The notes under the pieces are model-generated. The model saw only the letters and a list, made by a program, of their open reading frames with translations, was not told the origin of the DNA and made no database searches. A stretch of 20,577 bases of DNA, from positions 1-20,577 of the forward strand of contig BTQM01000011.1 in assembly GCA_036985875.1 (NCBI GenBank). Reading direction: 5' to 3'. The stretch is from BTQM01 sp036985875 (lineage in GTDB: Bacteria > Patescibacteriota > Minisyncoccia > Phycocordibacterales > UBA1539). Shown one piece after another: positions 1 through 6,612 of this stretch. Each line of letters begins with the position of its first letter. The stretch's first letter is position 1. The position numbers and the translations under genes were made by a program.

Positions 1-57
1 ATTAGCTTCACGAAAAATTAACAAATGCAAAAAATATACTGAAAACTTACAATCTTT
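1..57. other. Left edge, no gene seen
   Basis: This is A/T-rich sequence between the window edge and the tpiA-side palindrome. I see no open frame, structured repeat or convincing promoter here. A TATACT at 35-40 lacks a plausible -35 box. Confidence 0.5.
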
Positions 58-180
58 AGGACTTACGCAGTTGGATGCAGTCCGAGGCGCAAGCGGAAAA
101 CATTGTGAGACGTACTTACTGGTACGGTGAATAATGTTTTCCGTGAAGCAACGACGGGATGCGCCAAGTGCGTAAGTCCT
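58..180. repeat. Long palindromic repeat element, copy 1, at the 3' end of tpiA
   Basis: The outer arms are perfect inverted repeats of 12 bp (58-69 AGGACTTACGCA, 169-180). A second paired tract lies inside (94-104 with 133-143, CGGAAAACATT), and a central stem CGTAC-N6-GTACG occupies 111-126. The right arm overlaps two bases of the tpiA stop codon (179-181). The core at about 76-166 aligns over nearly its whole length with the core of the element at 5251-5378, although the outer arms of the two copies are unrelated. In the tpiA transcript it would form one long 3'-terminal hairpin. No U-tract follows, so it is not a standard intrinsic terminator; a REP/MITE-like non-autonomous repeat is the other reading. 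Confidence 0.85.
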
Positions 181-946
181 AAGCTTGTGAAGCTATTATT
201 AATATCTCACTAAAAGCGGGCGCATCTAGGCTCGCTCTGCCCACCAAGAGTCCATCTATCCCACCACCACCCAAAAACCCCTCTGCGTTGTGAGGATTTA
301 CGGATCCGCCGTAGAGGATGGGGACGTTCATCGCACCTTCCGTGTGGAACATGTCCGAGAGAACTTTTTTTATGAGGATGGAAACCTCTATCGCATCCTC
401 CACCGAAGCGGCCCTCTGTGCACTCTTCCCTATCGCCCAGATCGGCTCATACGCGATAATGATATTCTCCAGTGAACTTTTGCGCATACTGGACAGGGAC
501 TCTTGTATCTGTGTTTTTATGAACGCCGTGTAGTTCCCGTGCTCGTCTCTCTCACTCTCCCCAACGCACAACACAGCAGTAAGGCCGGCCTTGAGCACTG
601 CGGCGACTTTTTTTGCCACCTCTTCGTTGGTCTCCCCGAGCGCCCTTCTTTCCGAATGTCCCACAATGACGTAGCGTACGCCCATATTGGCAAGCATAGA
701 GGCGGATATTTCTCCCGTATGCGCTTGCTCCTCGCTCCAAAAACAGTCCTGCGCGCCCATCACACACCGGTGCCCGGACACCTGTCGAATAAGTTCGCTT
801 ATGTAGATATACGGAGGACAAACAACCGTCTGCACGCCCCGCAGACCTCCAGCAGTTTTTTTGATCGCGCCAAACACGCGCCTCGCTTCCCTCGCCTCCT
901 TCGGCGCCATCTTCCAGTTGCCAATGATTATTTTTTTCTTTGCCAT
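179..946 (-). CDS. tpiA: Triosephosphate isomerase
   Basis: This 255-residue protein has the usual length for the glycolytic enzyme that interconverts dihydroxyacetone phosphate and glyceraldehyde 3-phosphate in the cytoplasm. The family signatures are all present: GNWKM near the start (Asn10 and Lys12 bind substrate), VIVGHSERR (electrophilic His97), AYEPIWAIG (catalytic base Glu167, followed by the flexible loop), YGGSVN at 212-217, and GGIDGLLVGRASL in the phosphate-binding C-terminal part. It looks catalytically complete. The ATG at 946 is favoured because the protein begins in the normal place and an extended -10 box lies 7 nt upstream, suggesting a leaderless message. It is transcribed alone: the upstream neighbour on this strand is separated by 223 bp containing a large palindrome. 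Its stop codon is overlapped by another palindrome. Confidence 0.97.
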   Translation of the reverse strand: MAKKKIIIGNWKMAPKEAREARRVFGAIKKTAGGLRGVQTVVCPPYIYISELIRQVSGHRCVMGAQDCFWSEEQAHTGEISASMLANMGVRYVIVGHSERRALGETNEEVAKKVAAVLKAGLTAVLCVGESERDEHGNYTAFIKTQIQESLSSMRKSSLENIIIAYEPIWAIGKSAQRAASVEDAIEVSILIKKVLSDMFHTEGAMNVPILYGGSVNPHNAEGFLGGGGIDGLLVGRASLDAPAFSEILIIASQA

Positions 947-953
947 TAAATGT

Positions 954-962
954 ATTGTAACA
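954..962 (-). promoter_or_regulatory. Extended -10 promoter of tpiA, probably leaderless
   Basis: On the minus strand the sequence reads TGTTACAAT, an extended -10 (TGn plus TACAAT). Its last base is followed by 7 nt and then the tpiA ATG, so initiation would fall on or beside the A of the start codon. No Shine-Dalgarno sequence is present and no good -35 box is visible. The motif is seen directly; use as a promoter is inferred. Confidence 0.55.
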
Positions 963-999
963 TCTCTGAAAAAATTTTTCTGCCCCTCCGACAGAGCAA

Positions 1000-1162
1000 G
1001 GACTTTTGTTTTTTAAGCATTGCGAGAGGTGAAAGTAGAAATTAGGTTGTTGAATAGAAAACTCCATCTGTTTGACGACTTTGGAGGAGTTTTGGTGTTT
1101 TCGTTATGAAACAACCATAATTTCCTTTCACCGAAGCATATTGCTTTAAAAAACAAAAGTCC
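1000..1162. repeat. 163-bp imperfect palindrome between tpiA and the PilX-like gene
   Basis: The outer arms match perfectly over 17 bp (1000-1016 with 1146-1162) and continue to about 20 bp with a one-base bulge. Inside, short blocks such as GGTGAAAG (1028-1035) and CTTTCACC (1125-1132), and the reverse-complementary GGTTGTT and AACAACC-type blocks, extend the symmetry through most of the element. The right arm ends 7 bp from the PilX-like stop codon (1170-1172). Its core is not obviously related to the repeats at 58-180 and 5251-5378, but layout and position at a gene 3' end are the same. No U-tract follows in either direction. It fills most of the 223-bp gap between genes. Confidence 0.75.
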
Positions 1163-1169
1163 GAGCGCC

Positions 1170-2612
1170 CTACTTTTCCTCCCGCCATTCAATAAACTCA
1201 TACTCATCATCAACAAAAGGTGTCAGGGGCGGCGGGTCTGTTGCGAGTTTTCTGTCATACGAGTTCTGCCTGCTCGCGTATCCCGAACAGTAGTTTCCCC
1301 CGCAGCTCCATTTTGTTCCCACTCTCCCGTTGGAGACGATAGAGCCGATCATATTGAGAGAATTTCGCCTCACATAAGGATCGAGGGAGGACGGCAAATA
1401 ATCTTCATCGTAATGATTCCTCCCAAAATGGCCTTTCTGCGCAACCAAAATGCCGCGTATTTCCATGTCGTCGGGAGAGTTAAGGGGGATTAATACCGAA
1501 TTTTCCGCAACCGCCGTGAGTCCATCCGAGCCGTCGGCAGTCGTATACATTATGTCGCCGCTTAAAATAATATCCGCATCAAAGTTCGGCTGCGACACCT
1601 TTGCGGCGGCTATCGTTACTTTCCCTTTTACTACACCTTCTATCCACAGCTTATCTTCAACAAAGATCAAGCTACAGCTCGCGGGAATATCGTAGTTCCC
1701 TATGGGTGTTTCACTGGCTATGATATTGTATTCTCTTTTCCATCCAACACTGCTGTCGTATCCCCAAACACGCGTTGTATTGGTTACTTTATACATATCA
1801 AATGTTCCATCGCTTTTGAATATGGCATGGTACCCTCTTCTGTTTGACTGTCCGCCGGCAGGCTGAAAATAAACGCCGCCGCCTGTCTGCGCTTGAGTTT
1901 TCATATCAAGCAGATCTTGCGTAATTCCGACAAAATCAACGGGCTCCACGGGAAAACTCCATAAAACAGATCCGGAGCCTCCTCCAAAAACGCCATCCTG
2001 TGTTTGCGACGGACTACATCCGAAAGAACTTGTGCACCACCAATTTGACACGGCAGAAGTAACTAGAGACTGGTTCTCTCCATCCATCCGTATCCCGCCA
2101 TTTGAATGATACCTGCCCTTTATCACCCTGTCGCTTCCAGCCCACACATTACTGTTTAAGATATAGGCGTAATTGGCAACTGACGGCCGCGCGTATCTTC
2201 CGTATGTTTCCTTCGTATATTCCGGCTTGGCATACGTCCAACCGGTGGAATTAATGTCAATGGAGGTCAGTATATTGCACTTTTGGTTGCCGCTTATCTC
2301 CAGAGAGAACTTCCCTATCGCCCCGCCTTCCGGATCGGAATACTCATGCTCATAAGGGCCGGGTCCTCCAGTGCGGTCCTGCAGTTCGTCAGAAAAATGA
2401 GCGAGGAGCCATCGGTAATATTCAAGCCCCGCTTCGGAAATTTGCAGCGCTTTGCTTTTGTTCTCCTTGGCGATGATGACCTTGTTTTGCGTGAACATAA
2501 CGCCAAGCAGCCCAAAAATGAGCATGATGAAAATTGCGGCGAACACGAGAATGTATAACGTCGCGTATCCTCTCGATGAGACCGGACATACTTTGTGTGG
2601 TGCATTGCTCAT
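1170..2612 (-). CDS. PilX-like prepilin-type protein with large C-terminal beta-rich domain
   Basis: A 480-residue protein with a short basic leader, a Gly at residue 15, and a hydrophobic segment (about 16-40) starting YATLYILVF. This is the arrangement of a prepilin-peptidase substrate, although position +5 is Tyr instead of the usual Glu; non-canonical +5 residues occur in PilX-type minor pilins. A glutamate-containing helical stretch (KALQISEAGLEYYRW) follows, typical of PilX N-terminal regions. The C-terminal half has short repeated strand-like segments (VVKGKVTIAAA, ILSGDIMYTTA, GILVAQKGHFG, MIGSIVSNGRV) suggesting a beta-solenoid like that in other long PilX proteins. It is the last gene of a pilW/pilV-like operon, with 6 nt to the upstream gene. 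It probably primes or tips a type IV pilus; that role is inferred. Confidence 0.8.
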   Translation of the reverse strand: MSNAPHKVCPVSSRGYATLYILVFAAIFIMLIFGLLGVMFTQNKVIIAKENKSKALQISEAGLEYYRWLLAHFSDELQDRTGGPGPYEHEYSDPEGGAIGKFSLEISGNQKCNILTSIDINSTGWTYAKPEYTKETYGRYARPSVANYAYILNSNVWAGSDRVIKGRYHSNGGIRMDGENQSLVTSAVSNWWCTSSFGCSPSQTQDGVFGGGSGSVLWSFPVEPVDFVGITQDLLDMKTQAQTGGGVYFQPAGGQSNRRGYHAIFKSDGTFDMYKVTNTTRVWGYDSSVGWKREYNIIASETPIGNYDIPASCSLIFVEDKLWIEGVVKGKVTIAAAKVSQPNFDADIILSGDIMYTTADGSDGLTAVAENSVLIPLNSPDDMEIRGILVAQKGHFGRNHYDEDYLPSSLDPYVRRNSLNMIGSIVSNGRVGTKWSCGGNYCSGYASRQNSYDRKLATDPPPLTPFVDDEYEFIEWREEK

Positions 2613-2618
2613 ATCTGT

Positions 2619-3227
2619 TTATAGGTTTGACTTTAAATTTCTTAATGCCGCGCTGGCGCGGAGGGTAAATTCATTCGGATCCCTGTTGGGATTTACATTT
2701 ACGATAACATCCATCGTCAAAAATGTGATGCTGGACACATCGGAAAGATCGGTTACCTCCGCGCCGCTACTGTCATAATAAGTGAATATCTTAACACCTT
2801 GTTCAACATTGCGCACATTGTCTGACATCAAAAGGAATGTTTCCGGCTGACCGTCGTAGCTAAGCGGATCGCCCGCGGACTTAGTAATGCCTTTCTTGAA
2901 TGTGCCGGAATCAAGGAAAAGACGGACTTTCTCTATGCCGTTGTCACTGTCAATATCGCTGTAGAAAGAGAAGCTGTTTTGCGCCGCGCTTATAACGGGA
3001 TACGCGCCCTCGTCGGAATACGTCGCCTCTCTGATGTTGTTTATCGTCGGATCAATGCCGCGCCGCGCGCTGCCTATCGCGGACGACTGTTCTATGCCAT
3101 ACGCGTTATATCGGTAAAACGATACAATAAAGGAAGTGACTACGAGGATTATCACCACAAACATGCTCAATGCGACAAGCATCTCCGTAAATGTCATACC
3201 CGCGCTGTTGGATGGTTCTCTATTCAT
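2619..3227 (-). CDS. PilW/GspJ-like minor pseudopilin
   Basis: This 202-residue protein starts with a short leader ending in Gly10, followed by MTFTEMLVALSMFVVIILVV. That is a classical type IV prepilin methylation site: cleavage after Gly10, Glu at +5, then a roughly 20-residue hydrophobic helix used for membrane anchoring and pilus packing. The remainder (QSSAIGSARRGIDPTINNIREATYSDEGAYPVI, then a beta-rich tail) resembles PilW/GspJ-type minor pilins, which often have a conserved arginine/asparagine-rich turn after the helix. Length is typical. It sits between PilV-like and PilX-like genes with gaps of only 3 and 6 nt, so the three are almost certainly co-transcribed and translationally coupled. 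The exact minor-pilin class is uncertain. Confidence 0.85.
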   Translation of the reverse strand: MNREPSNSAGMTFTEMLVALSMFVVIILVVTSFIVSFYRYNAYGIEQSSAIGSARRGIDPTINNIREATYSDEGAYPVISAAQNSFSFYSDIDSDNGIEKVRLFLDSGTFKKGITKSAGDPLSYDGQPETFLLMSDNVRNVEQGVKIFTYYDSSGAEVTDLSDVSSITFLTMDVIVNVNPNRDPNEFTLRASAALRNLKSNL

Positions 3228-3230
3228 ATA

Positions 3231-5024
3231 TTAATCGTCAATGGCAACGTCTATGTTTGAAGCTCCTGAAACCTCAATATCAATGATCGTGGTATTAGTA
3301 TATCCCGCGAGAGACAGGTCAATGAAATAAGCATTACCGTTTGATATGGAGCCCTGGGAGATCCCCGCGAAGAATGTCTGCCCGCAAGAAGAGGTTGTTT
3401 GGGTAATATCCACTCCGATTCGGTAAAGACGGGCGGACACGCCGGAAAGGAGGGCACCTGATGAATCCCGCACCGCGACCAAAAGAGAGTTTGACGTTTG
3501 CGGCACAAAATACAAGCTTGTTGCGACGCTCACGCCCGGCAAGAGAGAGAGTGGCTGCGGTTCACACGACTCCCCTATGTCATATCCGAGAGCGGCATTG
3601 TCTATAGTGATGGTGTAAGTGTCCCATTCAAGAGACCCTATGGAAAGCGATCCCGCTGCGTCTGTTTGCAGATTTTGCGAATATTTATAAATTGAGGCCC
3701 CTCCACCATCAATTCCTATTGTTTTATCGCCCCTCATGTTAAACGCGAGATTTAGAAGCGGGATCGGACCGACTGAATATTTTATTTCCCACTCCGACAA
3801 AGACGGGGTTGTTGAGGGGTCCGACGTGGACAAGAACGCGGCGACCTGCAAAGCGGGATACGTGGTGGTGGCGAGACCGGAAATATCAATAGGGGAAGTG
3901 GTAAGCCCTGACGAATTCCCGGGAATATATGTATTCGGAATAAGCACCGCTTGCGACCCGCTTGCATCATATACCTTATATCTGATATTGGTGCTCGGCG
4001 GCTTATTGTCTGTCCACGATATCTCGTCCCACGCGTAAAGATACACCGGAGTAACGGTGGCGGAATACGCGTAACCGTCCGGTTCGTAGCTACCGGCTCC
4101 CCCGGAAAGGATCAGATCGCCGCCACTGACCGTTGTGCTCGCGAAAGAAGAGATATTGCTCGTGTCGTCAAATTTATCCTCCCATTTAAGCGATTTGATC
4201 TGTTCATACGTCTTGACCGTCTTTGAGCCCAATATGTCGATCTGAAAAGTTGAAACGGTCGTTTGCCCTTCCACGACAGAAAGATGTCCCGGATTGGGAT
4301 TGGGGTTGCTTGCATCGGAATCATACGTCTTAGCCGTGCTGTACCCCGTTTTCGTTACGGTAATCTCATAATCACTGCCCACCGGAGTGCCACCGGGAAA
4401 TATCACTTTGCCGTCAATATCTGTAGATACATCCGTGGACACAGTGGGATTGATGGTGTTATTTTCTATATGAACATTCGCACCCATGATCGGCGCGCCA
4501 AGTGCGTCAAGCACATTAATGATAAGCGTTCCTCCGTTCAGGTTCGTTTCAATGCTTTTGGGGGCAAAATTTGAAACGAGAAAAACGGTTTTTGCACTCC
4601 CCCTTATCGTCCAAGTCGCTTCAACTTTCACCCTTTTGTAATCATTCGTGAGCCCATTCACATCACTCCCGGCAGACCCGTCCTCCGGCGCGTCAACGTA
4701 CTGCACCAATACGCGCCTGTTGTAATTGATCCCGTTAAGCGACACGGATTCATTTTGCGGAATACTGCCTGCCGGAATACCGCCCAAGGTACCGATACTG
4801 TTATAAGAGAGGTTGCGGATAAACTCCATTCGTTCATCCACGATCGCAAGCGCTCCGATCTTCGCCTTGTTGTGGGACGCAAGTACGAGTATTGTCTTGA
4901 AGGAGCCGGCGATCCCAACAAACACAATAAGTAAAAGCGCCGACGCGATGATCACGTCCACAAAAGAAAGTCCCGCGTGTTTTTTAAATGAAGAAGAGGA
5001 AATATTCATTGCGTTTTTAGACAT
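3231..5024 (-). CDS. PilV-like prepilin fused to carboxypeptidase-regulatory-like modules
   Basis: A 597-residue protein with a prepilin N-terminus: the leader ends in Gly18, followed by LSFVDVIIASALLLIVFVGIAG. Position +5 is Asp, a conservative change from the usual Glu. The helix continues to NKAKIGALAIVDERMEFIRN, a PilV/GspI-like stretch. Residues about 164-260 (GGTLIINVLDALGAPIMGANVHI...) form a carboxypeptidase-regulatory-like, Ig-type beta-sandwich. A middle region (about 280-420) resembles a surface lectin-like or discoidin-like segment by pattern only. Related regulatory-like modules follow (about 425-597). Normal minor pilins are 150-250 residues, so this is a pilin-adhesin fusion, likely displayed at a pilus tip. 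It is the first gene of the three-gene operon. ATG 5024 was chosen; an in-frame ATG at 5009 gives a shorter leader. Confidence 0.8.
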   Translation of the reverse strand: MSKNAMNISSSSFKKHAGLSFVDVIIASALLLIVFVGIAGSFKTILVLASHNKAKIGALAIVDERMEFIRNLSYNSIGTLGGIPAGSIPQNESVSLNGINYNRRVLVQYVDAPEDGSAGSDVNGLTNDYKRVKVEATWTIRGSAKTVFLVSNFAPKSIETNLNGGTLIINVLDALGAPIMGANVHIENNTINPTVSTDVSTDIDGKVIFPGGTPVGSDYEITVTKTGYSTAKTYDSDASNPNPNPGHLSVVEGQTTVSTFQIDILGSKTVKTYEQIKSLKWEDKFDDTSNISSFASTTVSGGDLILSGGAGSYEPDGYAYSATVTPVYLYAWDEISWTDNKPPSTNIRYKVYDASGSQAVLIPNTYIPGNSSGLTTSPIDISGLATTTYPALQVAAFLSTSDPSTTPSLSEWEIKYSVGPIPLLNLAFNMRGDKTIGIDGGGASIYKYSQNLQTDAAGSLSIGSLEWDTYTITIDNAALGYDIGESCEPQPLSLLPGVSVATSLYFVPQTSNSLLVAVRDSSGALLSGVSARLYRIGVDITQTTSSCGQTFFAGISQGSISNGNAYFIDLSLAGYTNTTIIDIEVSGASNIDVAIDD

Positions 5025-5082
5025 GCTCCATAATGCTTATTGAAACTTACACATAACCAGTTACCGCTAAAACTTTCAGATT

Positions 5083-5132
5083 TTGAGCCAGAGGCTCATC
5101 TCAGCCAAAGGACTGATGAGCCTCTGGCTCAA
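5083..5132. repeat. Perfect 18-bp inverted repeat with an overlapping alternative stem
   Basis: TTGAGCCAGAGGCTCATC at 5083-5100 is exactly complementary to 5115-5132 across a 14-nt loop. The loop begins with CTCAGCCA (5100-5107), which can instead pair perfectly with TGGCTGAG at 5140-5147, so two mutually exclusive hairpins are possible. It lies between pilC and the PilV-like gene, just upstream of the latter on the minus strand, and no T-run follows on either side. It could be an RNA switch-like leader structure or a mobile palindrome. Confidence 0.7.
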
Positions 5133-5171
5133 GCTTCTCTGGCTGAGAGCGTAGTTTGAGTGATAATTGTG

Positions 5172-5252
5172 TTAAATCTTCCATTTTTGAGTGCAGGGCG
5201 AGGAGATGAGAAAAATTTTTGTGAGCTTATCAATTATATTAAATCTTCCATT
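5172..5252. repeat. 14-bp direct repeat flanking a degenerate half-copy of the palindromic element
   Basis: TTAAATCTTCCATT occurs at 5172-5185 and again at 5239-5252, where it runs straight into the arm of the full element at 5251. Between them, about 5189-5226 (GAGTGCAGGGCGAGGAG followed by AAAAATTTTTGTGAG) resembles the left half of the complete elements (GAGTGCAG..., AAAAATCTTTGAGG...). The central GTAC stem and the right half are missing. This looks like a truncated copy beside an intact one. Confidence 0.6.
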
Positions 5253-5378
5253 AAAACAAGCGTGGCTGAGTGCAGTTCAAGGAAGCGAGGAAAAAATCTT
5301 TGAGGTGTACGTACTGGTACAGTGAAAAGATTTTTATCCGAAGCTGACGAAGAAATGTGCCAGCCACGCTTGTTTTAA
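5251..5378. repeat. Long palindromic repeat element, copy 2, at the 3' end of pilC
   Basis: The outer arms are perfect 18-bp inverted repeats (TTAAAACAAGCGTGGCTG at 5251-5268, complement at 5361-5378). The right arm ends at the base next to the pilC stop codon (5379-5381). Inner pairing joins 5292-5300 to 5327-5335, and the centre is TGTAC-N6-GTACA (5306-5321). The core at about 5271-5362 is 92 bp, against 91 bp in the copy at 58-180. It shares TGCAGTyC-AGG at one end, GTACnTACTGGTAC in the middle and TGyGCCA-type sequence at the other. The outer arms share no sequence with those of copy 1. It fills the pilC side of the 354-bp gap up to the PilV-like gene. Confidence 0.85.
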
Positions 5379-6593
5379 CTAAATGTTGTTCATTACTTCG
5401 TACATGGGGCTAATCATGGAAATCGCGAAAAACCCGACGCCCGCGCCGATCACCACCATCAAGATCGGCTCTATGATGGTGGAGAGATCCTTTGTGGCCG
5501 CATCCACCTCGCTTTCATAAAATTCCGCTATATTCATAAGCATGTCGGAGAGCTTACCCGTTTCCTCTCCCACCTCCACCATCTCTCCCATGAGAATGGG
5601 GTAGATGTCCTCACTCCCCTTAAATGTCTCGGAGAGAGGGGATCCCTTTTGCACTCTAGCCCCTGCAATCTCCAGCACATCCTTGTAGTATGAATTTTGC
5701 AAAACATTATGCGTGATAGACAGAGACTCCACCATGTCAACGTCAGAAGAAAGCAGTGAAGAAAGAGTTCTCGCAGTCTGCGCCGTATTGTATTCCTTCA
5801 CAATCTTTGAAATAACGGGGGTGTGGAGGACGAGAAAATCAAGAAATCGTCTTGCTTTCTCCGTCTCGCGTACATATGCAACAAAACCGGCCAAAAACAC
5901 AAAAAGGGCTATAAAGAGAAGGAAGTTCTCCACCAGGGCACCACTCGCAAAGATAAGAAACCGAGTACTTGCGGGAAGCTCTGCGCCTAGATCTGCAAAC
6001 GTTTCTGCAAGCGTAGGAACCACATAAACAAGCATGAGAGCTGCGATGATGACCATTGCTGAGATAACGATCGCGGGATAGATCATTGCTCCTTTTACTT
6101 TCTTTCTTAAAGCATAGTTTTTTTCAAGTTGTCTGCCTATTATGGTGAGCGATTGCGTCAAGCTCCCCGATTCTTCCCCGGCATGCACCATCGCAACGAA
6201 CAAGGACGAAAATACGTGGGGAAAATTCGCCATCGCCTGACTTAGGCTGTTCCCCTTGGTTATCTCGCCGGAGAGCGCCCTGATCACCTTTTTGAATTTT
6301 ATATTTCCCGTCTGCCTCTCCAATATCCCCAGCGCGCGGGATAGAGGAAGACCCGCGCCGACCATTGCGGATAGATTTTTCACGAAACTGATCTTATCCT
6401 GAAGCTTTATCCTTGCGAGAAACTCATTCAAAAACTCCATCGTAAGGCGGCGTTTTTCCTCCGCTTCTTTTATGGAAATAACGGTCTTCCCTTCCCTTTT
6501 CATTTGTAGCGCCAAGGCATATTTATCCGTTGCTTCCGCAACACCCTCTATCATTTCGCCAACTTTATTTTTAATTTTGTATACAAACTTCAT
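5379..6593 (-). CDS. pilC: Type IV pilus platform protein PilC (GspF family)
   Basis: This 404-residue protein has the standard length of the polytopic inner-membrane platform that couples the PilB/PilT motors to pilin assembly. It begins MKFVYKIKNKVGEMIEG, the short N-terminal strand region typical of the family. Two T2SSF cytoplasmic helical domains follow (about 70-170 and 270-370), each with family signatures such as NLSAMVGAGLPLSRAL, HAGEESGSLTQSL and GEMVEVGEETGKL. Membrane segments lie at about 168-194, 213-240 and 373-396. It starts 19 nt after pilB and is surely in the same operon. No Shine-Dalgarno sequence is evident. Its TAG stop touches the arm of a long palindrome, which would form the 3' end of the pilB-pilC transcript if transcription stops there. 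Confidence 0.95.
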   Translation of the reverse strand: MKFVYKIKNKVGEMIEGVAEATDKYALALQMKREGKTVISIKEAEEKRRLTMEFLNEFLARIKLQDKISFVKNLSAMVGAGLPLSRALGILERQTGNIKFKKVIRALSGEITKGNSLSQAMANFPHVFSSLFVAMVHAGEESGSLTQSLTIIGRQLEKNYALRKKVKGAMIYPAIVISAMVIIAALMLVYVVPTLAETFADLGAELPASTRFLIFASGALVENFLLFIALFVFLAGFVAYVRETEKARRFLDFLVLHTPVISKIVKEYNTAQTARTLSSLLSSDVDMVESLSITHNVLQNSYYKDVLEIAGARVQKGSPLSETFKGSEDIYPILMGEMVEVGEETGKLSDMLMNIAEFYESEVDAATKDLSTIIEPILMVVIGAGVGFFAISMISPMYEVMNNI

Positions 6594-6612
6594 GTGAAAT
6601 TCAATATTTTCA

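Noticed and set aside
503..1067. Open frames on both strands over the tpiA coding region and its upstream gap
   Set aside because: tpiA has full-length family motifs; these frames are alternative readings of it, and the upstream part is the 1000-1162 palindrome.
1000..1162. Intrinsic terminator of the PilX-like operon
   Set aside because: The stem is long and A/T-rich, the arms are 130 bp apart and no U-tract follows the 3' arm, so it was annotated as a palindromic repeat instead.
58..5378. CRISPR array or transposon with transposase
   Set aside because: The repeats are only two full copies 5 kb apart with no spacers, and no transposase, integrase or Cas-like frame exists in the window.
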